Of a DNA stretch of 46,924 nucleotides, positions 37,843 to 46,924 are shown in pieces; the first letter of the stretch is position 1; every line of letters starts with the position of its first letter. The stretch spans positions 1-46,924 of the forward strand of contig JAEEPT010000002.1 in the NCBI GenBank assembly GCA_016284895.1, written 5' to 3'. The translations under genes and the position numbers were made by a program. Source of the DNA: Prevotella sp. Lineage in GTDB: Bacteria > Bacteroidota > Bacteroidia > Bacteroidales > Bacteroidaceae. A model generated the notes under the pieces. The model did not search any database, was not told where the DNA came from, and saw nothing but the letters and a program-made list of their open reading frames with translations.

Positions 37843-38029
37843 ATCAATATCCGTTAATTATTAGTATTAATATTTTTCGTATAGTATCTACTGATAAAAT
37901 GCTTCTGTACACGATGTCTGATGAATCGTACGGATGCAAAGTTACGAATTATTTCTTTATCGTGCAAACGTTTCTTGATTTACTTCTTTAACAAAACTAA
38001 AAACCATTTGATTAATCTGGGGGAAACGG

Positions 38030-38073
38030 AAAAAGGAAGCCGTCCGGATTGGATTACAGCTTCCCTTTTCATA
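38030..38073 (-). terminator. Terminator downstream of uxaB
   Basis: - strand: AAAAGGGAAGCT...GGCTTCCTTTTT (+ strand aaaaaggaagcc...agcttcccttttc). Confidence 0.7.
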
Positions 38074-38088
38074 TTGTTGCGAATCAGA

Positions 38089-39531
38089 TTACAGGATGGT
38101 CTTCACAGCTTCAAGCATACCCTTCTGCTGGATGAGGTCAAGATACTGCTTAACCAGTGCATTGAGTCCGCTGATCTTGTTGAGGTCTTCCTGCCAGATG
38201 AATTCAGCTGCCAGCACGCCGTCGGCTACTTTCTGTGTGTCGCCTGTTGCCCAGAGCTGCTGCAGGAGCTCGATGATCTTCGGATCGTCGTTTGGAACAA
38301 TCTCGGTACCGTCTTCGCGCTTTCCACCTTTATAATATGTAATGATGGCGGCCAGACCGAACACGAGTCCCTTTGGCAGTTCGCCTTTGCGCTCCAGATA
38401 GGTCTTCACGCCGGGCAGGTCGCGAGCCTGGAACTTGGGGAACGAGTTCAGCATGATGCTTGTCACCTGATGATCGACAAATGGGTTGTCGAAGCGCTCC
38501 AGCACGTCGCTTGCAAACTTCTCCAGTTCTTCCATTGGGAGGTCGAGTGTCTGCATGAGCTCGTCGAACTGTACCTTGTGGATGTATTTGCCGATGACCT
38601 CATGGTTGCAGGCATCGCGCACGATATTGACACCACTCAGGAATGCTACAGGCGAGAGCACTGTGTGCGGGCCGTTCAGCAAGGTTACCTTGCGCTTGTG
38701 GTAGGGCTCCTCAGAAGGAACGAAGAGCACATGCAGTCCAGCCTTGTCGGCAGGGAACTCCTGGGCCACTTCCTTCGGAGCTTCAATCACCCAGAGGTGG
38801 AAGTTCTCAGCCTGAACAACGAGGTTGTCGCGATAGCCGATCTTCTCCTGAATCTGTGCAATCTCCTTGCGGGGGAATCCGGGAACGATACGGTCAACGA
38901 GTGTTGCATAAACGCCGCAACTGTTCTCGAACCACTGGCGGAATCCTTCGGGCAACTGCCACAGGTCGATGTACTTGCGGATGCAATCCTTCAGCACGTG
39001 GCCATTGAGGAAAATCAGCTCACAGGGGAAGATGATGAGGCCTTTTGTGGGATCGCCGTTGAAAGCCTGGTAGCGGCGGTAGAGCAGCTGTACCAGTTTG
39101 CCAGGATATGAAGCAGCAGGCTTGTCCTCCAGTTTGCAGGTAGGATCGAATGCGATACCGGCTTCAGTGGTGTTAGAGATGACGAAACGAATCTCGGGCT
39201 GTTCGGCAAGTGCCAGATAAGCATCGTTCTGTGCATACGGATTCACACAGCGGCTGATCACGTCGATACGCTCAAGTGTGTTGACGGGCTTTCCGTTCTC
39301 ACGTCCTTGCAAGTTGACGTGGTACAGGCAGTCTTGGCCGTTTAACCAGTCAATCATACCTCCATTCAGAGGTTGAACAACTACGACAGAACCATTGAAA
39401 TTGGTCTTCTGATCCATGTTCCAGATAATCCAGTCAACAAAAGCGCGCAGGAAATTACCTTCACCAAACTGAATTACTTTCTCAGGCATCACGCTCTTAG
39501 GCGCAAAGTGTTTGTTTAATGGCTTTAACAT
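38089..39531 (-). CDS. uxaB: Tagaturonate reductase (altronate oxidoreductase)
   Basis: VIQFGEGNFLRAFVDWIIWNMDQKTNFNGSVVVVQP; KVTLLNGPHTVLSPVAFLSG. Confidence 0.9.
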   Translation of the reverse strand: MLKPLNKHFAPKSVMPEKVIQFGEGNFLRAFVDWIIWNMDQKTNFNGSVVVVQPLNGGMIDWLNGQDCLYHVNLQGRENGKPVNTLERIDVISRCVNPYAQNDAYLALAEQPEIRFVISNTTEAGIAFDPTCKLEDKPAASYPGKLVQLLYRRYQAFNGDPTKGLIIFPCELIFLNGHVLKDCIRKYIDLWQLPEGFRQWFENSCGVYATLVDRIVPGFPRKEIAQIQEKIGYRDNLVVQAENFHLWVIEAPKEVAQEFPADKAGLHVLFVPSEEPYHKRKVTLLNGPHTVLSPVAFLSGVNIVRDACNHEVIGKYIHKVQFDELMQTLDLPMEELEKFASDVLERFDNPFVDHQVTSIMLNSFPKFQARDLPGVKTYLERKGELPKGLVFGLAAIITYYKGGKREDGTEIVPNDDPKIIELLQQLWATGDTQKVADGVLAAEFIWQEDLNKISGLNALVKQYLDLIQQKGMLEAVKTIL

Positions 39532-39649
39532 GATTGTTAGCTTGTTTTGGAAGTTATTTTATGTTATTCATTTCTAGTTGCAAAGATACAAGATAGTTCT
39601 GAAAATTCCAAATTAATCTGTATAGTTTTACCTTTTTTTACGTAATTGT

Positions 39650-40942
39650 TTACGATTCGCTTTCCGTGTTCGTGTTCTTGCCATGTTGGCGGTCCCCTCT
39701 ATGGCGCGGCTTCCTGCTGTTGCGCCCCCGCGACCGGCCCTGAGCTGACCTGCGCTGTCTGCCGTGCTCTTTCTTGCGTCCGCTTCTGCCGATGTATTCA
39801 GGTCCTTCACCGATTCCTTCTGGCAGAGGGTTCTTTTCAACATCCTTCTGCAGGAAGTGTTCTATAGCCATGAAGCGGCTCACGTCTTTCTCGTTGACAA
39901 ACGTGATGGCAGCCCCGTCGCGGTCGGCGCGAGCTGTTCTGCCTATGCGGTGAACGTAGTCTTCGGCATCGTGAGGCACGTCATAGTTGATGACCATTCG
40001 AATATCGTCGATGTCGATGCCGCGTGCAACAATGTCGGTAGCCACGAGCACATCAATATGTCCGGCTTTGAACTTATACATCACCTCATCACGCTCAGCT
40101 TGCGTAAGGTCTGAATGCATGGGGGCACAGTTGATGTCCATTCTTTTCAGTTCGCGTGCAATCTCCTTCACGCGGTCTTTCTTTCCGCAGAAGATGATGA
40201 CTCGTTGCAAATCTCCGCCTTTGAACAGGTGCTGAATGATTTTCAGTTTCTGTGGGTCATAGCACACATAAGCAGATTGCTTGATTTTCTCGGCAGGACG
40301 GCTGACAGCGATTTTCACTTCCACAGGGTCGTGTAGGAGTGATACGGCAAGTTCTCGGATCTTAGCTGGCATGGTGGCTGAGAACATGATCTTTTGGCAT
40401 GTAGGGGGCAGCAGTTTGTTGATCTGCATGATGTCCTCAGAGAATCCCATGTCGAGCATACGGTCTGCTTCGTCAAGAACAAAGAAAGATGTACGCGAGA
40501 GGTCCAGGTTGCCTACTTTCATGTGGCTCAGCAGTCGTCCCGGGGTCGCTATCACTACGGGAGCTCCGCCACGCAGGCTTTTCAGCTCCTGGTCGAACCG
40601 GCTGCCATCGTTACCGCCATAGACGGCTATTGACGAAATGTTTTCCAAGTAGTAGCTGAATCCTTCCATCGCCTGATCTATTTGCTGTGCCAGTTCGCGA
40701 GTGGGCGACATGACAACGCAGTTGATGGCATCTTCTGGGAAGCCGCCATCGTCTAACATGGATAGAATGGGCAGGAGGTATGCAGCGGTCTTGCCAGTTC
40801 CCGTCTGAGCTACACCCAGCACGTCGTGTCCGTCAAGGATTTCGGGGATACACTTTTCTTGTATGGGTGTCATGTCCTCGAAGTGCATGTCGTAGAGTGC
40901 ATCAAGGATGTTGTCGTTGAGATATGTTTCTTCGAAAGTCAT
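39650..40942 (-). CDS. rhlE: DEAD-box RNA helicase (RhlE-like)
   Basis: AQTGTGKTAAYLLPIL, PTRELAQQI, DEADRMLDMGF, SATMP, HRIGRTARADRDG; basic C-terminal tail. Confidence 0.93.
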   Translation of the reverse strand: MTFEETYLNDNILDALYDMHFEDMTPIQEKCIPEILDGHDVLGVAQTGTGKTAAYLLPILSMLDDGGFPEDAINCVVMSPTRELAQQIDQAMEGFSYYLENISSIAVYGGNDGSRFDQELKSLRGGAPVVIATPGRLLSHMKVGNLDLSRTSFFVLDEADRMLDMGFSEDIMQINKLLPPTCQKIMFSATMPAKIRELAVSLLHDPVEVKIAVSRPAEKIKQSAYVCYDPQKLKIIQHLFKGGDLQRVIIFCGKKDRVKEIARELKRMDINCAPMHSDLTQAERDEVMYKFKAGHIDVLVATDIVARGIDIDDIRMVINYDVPHDAEDYVHRIGRTARADRDGAAITFVNEKDVSRFMAIEHFLQKDVEKNPLPEGIGEGPEYIGRSGRKKEHGRQRRSAQGRSRGRNSRKPRHRGDRQHGKNTNTESES

Positions 40943-40954
40943 TGATTGTTTTTA

Positions 40955-42073
40955 TTAATTAGGTGACTGCCTGTAGCAGAAGTAGGCAATGAAAACATAA
41001 AGGATGTTGGGCATCCATGCAGCGAGTATAGGTGGTGTGCCTGCATTGATAGCGAATGTGGCACTGATTGTCTGCAGCAAGATATAGGTAAACGACAGCG
41101 CCAGTCCTATGCCCAGATACATGCCCATACCGCCTTTGCGCTTACGGGAGGAGAGTGATGCACCAATGACGGTCAGGATGAAGGATGCAAACGATGTGGC
41201 TATGCGTTTATGATATTCTACCTCGTATTGCACCACATTCAGCGAACCGCGATCCTTTTGCTTCGTGATGTATCGCTTGAGCTCTGGCGAAGTGAAGGTT
41301 TCTTGCTGTCCTTTGTTGAATACCAGGTCCATAGGCTCCATCATAATCAGCGTGTCTATTTCCGACCCTGTCTCAATGTGCTCACGAAGTCCTTTCAGAG
41401 TGCGAATCTTGTAGTTGATGGCTTTCCAGTGATAGCGCTCGTCGGCAATCGTGTCATACTGAATGATGTTGGCTGTCATGTGACTGACAAGCTGTTTCTT
41501 CTCAAACTTGTCAAGCGAGAAGCCGTAGCCTCGCTTTGAGATGTCGTCATAGGTCTGAATGTAGGCCACTACTCCTGGCGCCACTTGCAGCTGCACATTC
41601 TGCGCGCTGGTATTCTTCCGGTCGTTTTTATAGAGCGCCTCAAAGTTCTGACGAATGATGTTGCCGTTGGGGATAACATAGGCTCCGAGATAGTAATTGA
41701 CAGCTGCAATGATGGCAGCCGAAACCATGTAAGGCCGCATGAGTCGCTTGAAGCTTGTGCCACTTGCCAGCATGGCAATGATCTCAGAATTGGTAGCCAG
41801 CTTTGAGGTGAAGAAGATAACGGCAATGAAGACAAAAAGGGGAGAGAACAGGTTGGCGAAATAGGGCACGAAATTAGCGTAATAGTCGAACACGATAGCT
41901 TGCCAAGGTGCATGATTGGTGGCAAACTTCGACATGTGCTCGTTGAAGTCGAAGACGATGGAGATAGAGATAATCAGAGCAATGGCATAGATATATGTGC
42001 CAATAAACTTCTTGATGATGTATTTATCAAGCAGTTTTACTCTGTTCAGTGGATTCAGTTTTCTCCAGTCCAT
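40955..42073 (-). CDS. LptF/LptG-family permease
   Basis: LLDKYIIKKFIGTYIYAIALIISISIVFDFNEHMSKF; AMLASGTSFKRLMRPYM; SRKRKGGMGMYLGIGLALSF. Start at MDWRKLNPLNRVKLLDKY (42073). Confidence 0.88.
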   Translation of the reverse strand: MDWRKLNPLNRVKLLDKYIIKKFIGTYIYAIALIISISIVFDFNEHMSKFATNHAPWQAIVFDYYANFVPYFANLFSPLFVFIAVIFFTSKLATNSEIIAMLASGTSFKRLMRPYMVSAAIIAAVNYYLGAYVIPNGNIIRQNFEALYKNDRKNTSAQNVQLQVAPGVVAYIQTYDDISKRGYGFSLDKFEKKQLVSHMTANIIQYDTIADERYHWKAINYKIRTLKGLREHIETGSEIDTLIMMEPMDLVFNKGQQETFTSPELKRYITKQKDRGSLNVVQYEVEYHKRIATSFASFILTVIGASLSSRKRKGGMGMYLGIGLALSFTYILLQTISATFAINAGTPPILAAWMPNILYVFIAYFCYRQSPN

Positions 42074-42096
42074 CCTAGTCCCTTCTCTTTGTTGAA

Positions 42097-43224
42097 TTAC
42101 AATCTGTGTCCTAATTGCTCCACCACGCCACGCTTCCACGTTGTGAAGTCGCCATTCTCAATATGGGTTCGGGCATCTGTGACCAGTCGCAGGTAGAAGG
42201 CCAGATTGTGGATAGAGGCTATCTGCATAGCCAATAGCTCTTGTGCTTTGAACAGGTGGTGCAGGTAGGCTTTGGAGTGCAGACGGTCAATGTCGCAACC
42301 GTCGGGGTCGATGGGCGAGAAGTCCTGCTCCCATTTCTTGTTGCGCATGTTCATCGTACCATTATAGGTGAAGAGCATAGCATTGCGCCCGTTGCGTGTA
42401 GGCATCACACAGTCAAACATGTCAACACCACGCTCTATGGCTTCAAGAATGTTTTGAGGCGTGCCCACCCCCATCAGATAGCGCGGCTTGTCTTTAGGAA
42501 GAATCTCGTTGACCACTTCTATCATCTCGTACATCACTTCTGTTGGCTCTCCCACAGCCAGTCCGCCAATGGCATTTCCTTCAGCACCTTTGTCGGCTAC
42601 ATATTTTGCAGCCTCTCTGCGCAGATCCTTGAAAGTGCATCCCTGCACAATGGGGAACAACGCCTGATGATAGCCATACAAGGGTTCGGTCTCATTGAAG
42701 CGCTTGATGCAACGGTCCAGCCACCGCTGAGTGAGCCCTAATGATTTCTTGGCATATTGGTAGTCACTCTGTCCGGGAGGACATTCGTCGAGTGCCATCA
42801 TAATGTCGGCGCCAATGATTCGCTCGGTGTCCATCACATTCTCAGGGGTGAAGATGTGTTTTGAGCCGTCAATATGGCTCCTGAATTCGCATCCCTCTTC
42901 GCGAAGCTTGCGAATGCCCGTAAGTGAGAACACTTGAAAACCGCCCGAATCGGTCAGGATGGGGCGGTCCCAGGTGTTAAACTTGTGCAGACCGCCAGCC
43001 TTGCGAAGTGTGTCAAGTCCTGGACGGAGATACAGATGATAGGTGTTGCCAAGAATGATTTGGGCTTTCACTTGCTCGCGCAGTTCAGAGAAGTGAACCC
43101 CCTTCACGCTGCCGCAGGTGCCCACGGGCATGAAGATAGGTGTCTTGATCTGTCCGTGGTCTGTGGTGATCAGTCCTGTGCGAGCATCGCTGGCACTATC
43201 AGTATGTTGCAGTTCAAATGTCAC
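42097..43224 (-). CDS. tgt: Queuine tRNA-ribosyltransferase
   Basis: TPIFMPVGTCGSVKGV; ILTDSGGFQVFSL; YLMGVGTPQNILEAIERGVDMFDCVMPTRNGRNA. Confidence 0.96.
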   Translation of the reverse strand: MTFELQHTDSASDARTGLITTDHGQIKTPIFMPVGTCGSVKGVHFSELREQVKAQIILGNTYHLYLRPGLDTLRKAGGLHKFNTWDRPILTDSGGFQVFSLTGIRKLREEGCEFRSHIDGSKHIFTPENVMDTERIIGADIMMALDECPPGQSDYQYAKKSLGLTQRWLDRCIKRFNETEPLYGYHQALFPIVQGCTFKDLRREAAKYVADKGAEGNAIGGLAVGEPTEVMYEMIEVVNEILPKDKPRYLMGVGTPQNILEAIERGVDMFDCVMPTRNGRNAMLFTYNGTMNMRNKKWEQDFSPIDPDGCDIDRLHSKAYLHHLFKAQELLAMQIASIHNLAFYLRLVTDARTHIENGDFTTWKRGVVEQLGHRL

Positions 43225-43230
43225 TGTCTG

Positions 43231-45696
43231 TTACTCTTTGGATTCTTCTTTGGATTCTTCTTTAATATCAAATGTCAACGGGTGTTCTACGTACTCATCG
43301 GTAAGCGCAAACTTCCATACGTCTTGCACATTCTCAACGTAGTGGAAAGTGACTCCTTTGAGGTACATCTCAGGTATCTCATTGATGTCCTTCTCGTTCT
43401 CGCGGCACATGATGATGTCAGTAATGCCAGCTCGCTTGGCTGCAAGAATCTTCTCTTTGATGCCTCCTACGGGCAGCACCTTTCCTCGGAGCGTAATCTC
43501 ACCTGTCATGGCAGTATTCTTGCGCACTTTCCGCTGTGTGAGGGCTGAGGCTATACTGGTGGCAATCGTGATGCCTGCCGAAGGGCCGTCCTTGGGCGTG
43601 GCTCCTTCCGGCACGTGGATGTGCATGTTCCAGTTGTCGAAAATCCTGTAGTCGATGCCTAAAGTGTCGGCATGCGCTTTCACGTATTCCAGGGCCAGGA
43701 TGGCACTTTCCTTCATCACATCGCCCAAGTTTCCGGTGAGTGTGAGCTTCTGTCCCTTGCCCTTCGAGAGTGAGGTCTCAATGAACAGGATTTCACCGCC
43801 CACACTTGTCCAAGCCAGACCCGTCACCACGCCTGCATAGGCATTTCCTTGATAGATATCTCGGTAGTAAGGTGGCTTGCCGAGCAGACTCTCCAAACGT
43901 TCGGGTGTAATCTTCACATCCTGCTTCTCTTCCTGATTCATCTGGCGGTTGAAGGCCAGTTTGCGCAAGGCCTTGTTCACCTCTTTCTCTAATTGGCGCA
44001 CACCGCTCTCACGCGTGTATGACTCAATGATTTTCTCAATGGCAGCCTTGTTGAACGATGGCTTGGGCTTGATGGTGTTCAGACCTGTGTTCTCTAATTC
44101 GCGAGGAATGAGATGACGCTTGGCTATCTCTATCTTCTCCTCGGTGATATAGCCGCTCACTTCGATAATCTCCATACGGTCGAGCAGGGGGCGGGGAATC
44201 GTTCCGAGGTTATTGGCAGTCGCAATGAAGAGCACCTTCGACAGGTCATAGTCTGTGTCAAGATAGTTGTCGTGGAAAGCCGTGTTCTGCTCTGGGTCAA
44301 GCACTTCCAGCAATGCTGATGCCGGATCACCGTTCACGGTGTTCTGAGTCACTTTGTCTATCTCGTCAAGAATGAAGACGGGATTGCTGGAACCTGCCTT
44401 CTGAAGACTCTTGATGATTCGGCCAGGCATAGCGCCGATATAGGTACGGCGATGACCTCGGATCTCAGCTTCGTCGTGCAGTCCTCCCAAGGAGATTCGT
44501 ACATACTTGCGCTTCATGGCCTCAGCTATTGACTTACCGAGTGAAGTCTTGCCCACACCCGGAGGACCGTACAGGCAGATGATAGGACTCTTCAGGTCAC
44601 CACGCAGAGAGAGTACGGCAATGTATTCCAAGATGCGCTCTTTCACCTTCTCCATGCCGTAGTGGTCGTGGTCCAGGATTTTCTGAGCACGCTGCAAGTT
44701 CAGGTCATCCTTCGTGTATTCACCCCAAGGGAGCGAGATGAAAGTCTGAAGATAGTTCAGTTGCACGTTGAAGTCGGGCGACTGAGGCGACAGGTTGTCG
44801 AGCTTGTCCAGTTCTTTATAGAACAGCTTCTCTGTCTCTTCGTTCCACTTTTTCGTTAATGCCTTATCCAGCAGTTCATTCTTCTCTGGAGTGGTCTCAT
44901 TGCCAATCTCAGCCTGAATGTTCTTGATCTGCTGCTGAAGGAAATAATTCTTTTGTTGCTCATCAATATCCTCGCGCGTCTTGTTTCGTATGTTAGCCTT
45001 CAGGTTCTGCAGGTTGATCTCCCTGTTGAGGGCTTTCATCGTGCCAAACAGGCGTTCTTTCATTGACTCAACGCTCAGGAGCTTTATTTTCTCCTTAATG
45101 CTGAATGGCATGTTGGTGCACACGAAGTTGAGCATCATGATGTTGTTGTGGATATTGTGGATGGCGAATGTGGCTTCATCGGGAATGTCGTCTGAAACCG
45201 TCACATATTCATCGGCCATCTTCCGCAAGTCTTCAATGGCAGTCTCCCATTCGCGGTCTCGCTTTTCCGGGAGAATCTCCGGTGCGGCTTCAATTCTTCC
45301 TTTCAGATAGGGTGAAGTTCCGGTGATGCCGAGCAGGTGCATGCGTCCGAATCCCTGCACGATGGCTGTCACATTGCCGTTGGGGAGCGTCAGTTGTTTT
45401 ACTACTTTAGCCAGTACGCCATATTCGTGAAGGTCTTCGTCAGATGGCAGTTCAACCTCCGGATCGCGCTGGCATACAATACCAATCAGCATGTTCTTTT
45501 TCTCCGCTTGCTTTACAAGTGTCAAACTTGAATCGCGGCCAATAAGAATCGGAGAGACCACACCGGGAAAGAGCACTAAGTTCCTGACAGGTAGAATAGG
45601 TATTTCGTTAGGTGCTTCAACCTCTAATAATTCATTGAAATCACCTTCAATATCGGCAATCATCGAGAATGCCTTGTTACTTTGGTTATCACTCAT
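43231..45696 (-). CDS. lon: ATP-dependent Lon protease
   Basis: [51 protein letters not shown] (catalytic Ser). Track start is 45753; [10 protein letters not shown] (45696) is preferred given the promoter at 45724-45731. Confidence 0.95.
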   Translation of the reverse strand: MSDNQSNKAFSMIADIEGDFNELLEVEAPNEIPILPVRNLVLFPGVVSPILIGRDSSLTLVKQAEKKNMLIGIVCQRDPEVELPSDEDLHEYGVLAKVVKQLTLPNGNVTAIVQGFGRMHLLGITGTSPYLKGRIEAAPEILPEKRDREWETAIEDLRKMADEYVTVSDDIPDEATFAIHNIHNNIMMLNFVCTNMPFSIKEKIKLLSVESMKERLFGTMKALNREINLQNLKANIRNKTREDIDEQQKNYFLQQQIKNIQAEIGNETTPEKNELLDKALTKKWNEETEKLFYKELDKLDNLSPQSPDFNVQLNYLQTFISLPWGEYTKDDLNLQRAQKILDHDHYGMEKVKERILEYIAVLSLRGDLKSPIICLYGPPGVGKTSLGKSIAEAMKRKYVRISLGGLHDEAEIRGHRRTYIGAMPGRIIKSLQKAGSSNPVFILDEIDKVTQNTVNGDPASALLEVLDPEQNTAFHDNYLDTDYDLSKVLFIATANNLGTIPRPLLDRMEIIEVSGYITEEKIEIAKRHLIPRELENTGLNTIKPKPSFNKAAIEKIIESYTRESGVRQLEKEVNKALRKLAFNRQMNQEEKQDVKITPERLESLLGKPPYYRDIYQGNAYAGVVTGLAWTSVGGEILFIETSLSKGKGQKLTLTGNLGDVMKESAILALEYVKAHADTLGIDYRIFDNWNMHIHVPEGATPKDGPSAGITIATSIASALTQRKVRKNTAMTGEITLRGKVLPVGGIKEKILAAKRAGITDIIMCRENEKDINEIPEMYLKGVTFHYVENVQDVWKFALTDEYVEHPLTFDIKEESKEESKE

Positions 45697-45723
45697 TTCA
45701 AATCTAAACTGCATAATTGGTTG

Positions 45724-45774
45724 CAAAATTACTAAATAATGCTGACGTAGCAAAGCGATTTGGGAAGATTAACG
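45724..45774. repeat. 51-bp direct repeat, copy A (contains the lon promoter)
   Basis: CAAAATTACTAAATAATGCTGACGTAGCAAAGCGATTTGGGAAGATTAACG; - strand reads TTTG-N19-TAATTTTG. Confidence 0.95.
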
Positions 45775-45841
45775 CAGTTCGCCTCATAAATAAAGGCATT
45801 TCGAGAGAAATTGGGGAAAGTTCGCAAGATGCCACTACGCA

Positions 45842-45891
45842 AATCGGGGCGGATTGTGGAACGAATAAGATATCTTATTCGTAACCCGATT
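45842..45891. repeat. Nested inverted repeat with 22-bp perfect palindrome
   Basis: ACGAATAAGATATCTTATTCGT (45861-45882) inside AATCGGG (45842-45848)...CCCGATT (45885-45891). Confidence 0.9.
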
Positions 45892-45979
45892 GGGTTGAGC
45901 ATCAACTATAGCGGTGGCTTCACTCCAGCGAGTACAGGCGCAAACTCCTGCGTAAGGGCGTTACGCGTTAAATTGATAG

Positions 45980-46014
45980 AGGGAGTGAGATTACTATAAC
46001 TTGCTCCTTTTTTT
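45980..46014 (+). terminator. Rho-independent terminator-like hairpin plus T7
   Basis: AGGGAGTGAG-attactataa-CTTGCTCCTT followed by Ts; the stem contains G-U pairs. Confidence 0.65.
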
Positions 46015-46118
46015 CGTCATTATATTGACCTAAAGGCCTGCTATTTTGCATATTTTATTTTGAAATGTCTATTGTTTGGGAAACTTTTTGTAAATTTGCA
46101 CCCAAATAACAAGTGATT

Positions 46119-46357
46119 ATGAGTCCAGTATTCCGACGCGAAAGCGAATATACGTTCAAGAGGAGGAACGGATACACATCCATGTGCTCTGCGGCGGCAA
46201 GGAAGCCAAGTTTTGGCTGGAGCCACAGGTAGAACTTGTCAAGAATACAGGCATTCCCGAGCATAAGTTGAGTGAAATTAAGAAAATTGTAGAAAAATAT
46301 GCAGACAACTTCAAAGAGCAATTCCGCCAGCACATCGGCAAGCGTATTAATGATTAA
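46119..46357 (+). pseudogene. Probable frameshifted DUF4160-family gene
   Basis: ATG at 46119 gives MSPVFRRESEYTF...; the frame shifted by -1 gives EEERIHIHVLCGGKEAKFWLEPQVELVKNTGIPEHKLSEIKKIVEKYADNFKEQFRQHIGKRIND*. Confidence 0.6.
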
Positions 46358-46589
46358 CGCGCAGGGTATCATGCTCTCTGTGCTGGGGCACGACTATTTT
46401 CTGTCATACAATCGCATTCCGTGGATGCAGGACGCGCCCATTCGCAGCGTCTTGAATGTGCAGATGAGTGGTTCAGAAGCCATAGAATGGCCCGACCTTG
46501 ACGTGGATCTCGAAATTGACAGTCTTCGCCATCCAGAACGCTATCCGCTTGTCATCAAACGGAATCAGATGGATTTTGTTGGGGTATAG
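46350..46589 (+). CDS. DUF2442-like protein
   Basis: MINAQGIMLSVLGHDYFLSYNRIPWMQDAPIRSVLNVQMSGSEAIEWPDLDVDLEIDSLRHPERYP; ATG at 46350 overlaps the upstream stop by 8 bp. Confidence 0.75.
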   Translation: MINAQGIMLSVLGHDYFLSYNRIPWMQDAPIRSVLNVQMSGSEAIEWPDLDVDLEIDSLRHPERYPLVIKRNQMDFVGV

Positions 46590-46607
46590 AATGATTTAAT
46601 TGTAATT

Positions 46608-46658
46608 CAAAATTACTAAATATTGCTGACGTAGCAAAGCGATTTGGGAAGATTAACG
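46608..46658. repeat. 51-bp direct repeat, copy B
   Basis: 50/51 identity to 45724-45774, same orientation. Confidence 0.95.
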
Positions 46659-46830
46659 AAAATAGCCCCATGCAGGGTTTACGCAGATTTACTGCGGAAA
46701 GCGACCATGCTGATTGCAAGAAGGGTTTAGGACAAACGCACCGAGCGACCGTGCTGAACGCTTATGGCCACTCGCGCGCACGTACACGCGAGTTAAATCC
46801 GTTAACTTCGTGAAAAGTCCGTTAAAGCGG

Positions 46831-46862
46831 TTGGGCTGAAATGAGCCCTTTGCGTACCTTTG
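46831..46862 (+). promoter_or_regulatory. Promoter TTG-N21-TACCTTTG with an inverted repeat in the spacer
   Basis: TACCTTTG at 46855-46862; GGGCT-gaaatg-AGCCC at 46833-46848; CCGTTAA directly repeated upstream. Confidence 0.5.
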
Positions 46863-46924
46863 TAGTGTGTTCAGGACAAAGCGCGTAGGGCCAAGACACA
46901 ACTACTGAGAATCAACATTTTTTA

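Noticed and set aside
37921-39111. 396-aa + strand ORF opposite uxaB
   Set aside because: Shadow ORF antisense to a clear UxaB coding sequence; composition is His/Val/Leu-rich as expected from complementary codons.
39628-39843. 71-aa ORF in another frame over the RhlE-like C-terminus
   Set aside because: Low-complexity basic tail readable in several frames; likely coincidental.
43231-43265. Short direct repeat (tttggattcttc twice) at the lon 3' end
   Set aside because: Encodes a simple EESKEESKE acidic tail; ordinary low-complexity C-terminus.
45811-45999. 62-aa ORF inside the repeat-bracketed interval as a protein gene
   Set aside because: It runs through a 22-bp palindrome and several hairpins and shows no recognisable domain; treated as non-coding pending evidence.

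Overview
This 46.9 kb Bacteroidetes chromosomal window is most likely from the Prevotella group (inference from gene content and TAnnTTTG-type promoters). It holds housekeeping operons plus one pectin-degradation locus. Left to right: the 5' part of carB (runs off the left edge, absent from the ORF track); a MORN+GH25 lipoprotein; a stand-alone GltD-like oxidoreductase; tRNA-Arg(ACG); a rhodanese+MBL protein; a flavodoxin-like reductase; a pectin locus (two PL9-like lyases, a giant hybrid two-component regulator, a PL11-like rhamnogalacturonan lyase, a CE7-like esterase); a TPR protein; an M3 peptidase / dCMP deaminase / S41 protease cluster; a complete F1Fo ATP synthase operon; a YhiN-like flavoprotein; a methylmalonyl/propionyl-CoA carboxyltransferase cluster with an unlisted 50-aa ORF; uxaB; an RhlE-like helicase; LptF/G; tgt; lon; and a DUF4160/DUF2442-like pair. 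The main unexplained signal is three intergenic arrays at the left edge, divergent centre and right edge of the pectin locus. They have unrelated sequences but the same architecture: 14-bp dyads separated by 7 bp, giving a 21-bp period. Other unexplained signals are a 51-bp direct repeat carrying the lon promoter that brackets a structured region plus the DUF4160/DUF2442 pair, converging heptamer arrays between atpA and atpG, and G/C-rich palindromic repeats apparently embedded in frame in two genes. All family assignments come from reading motifs by eye; no database search was run.
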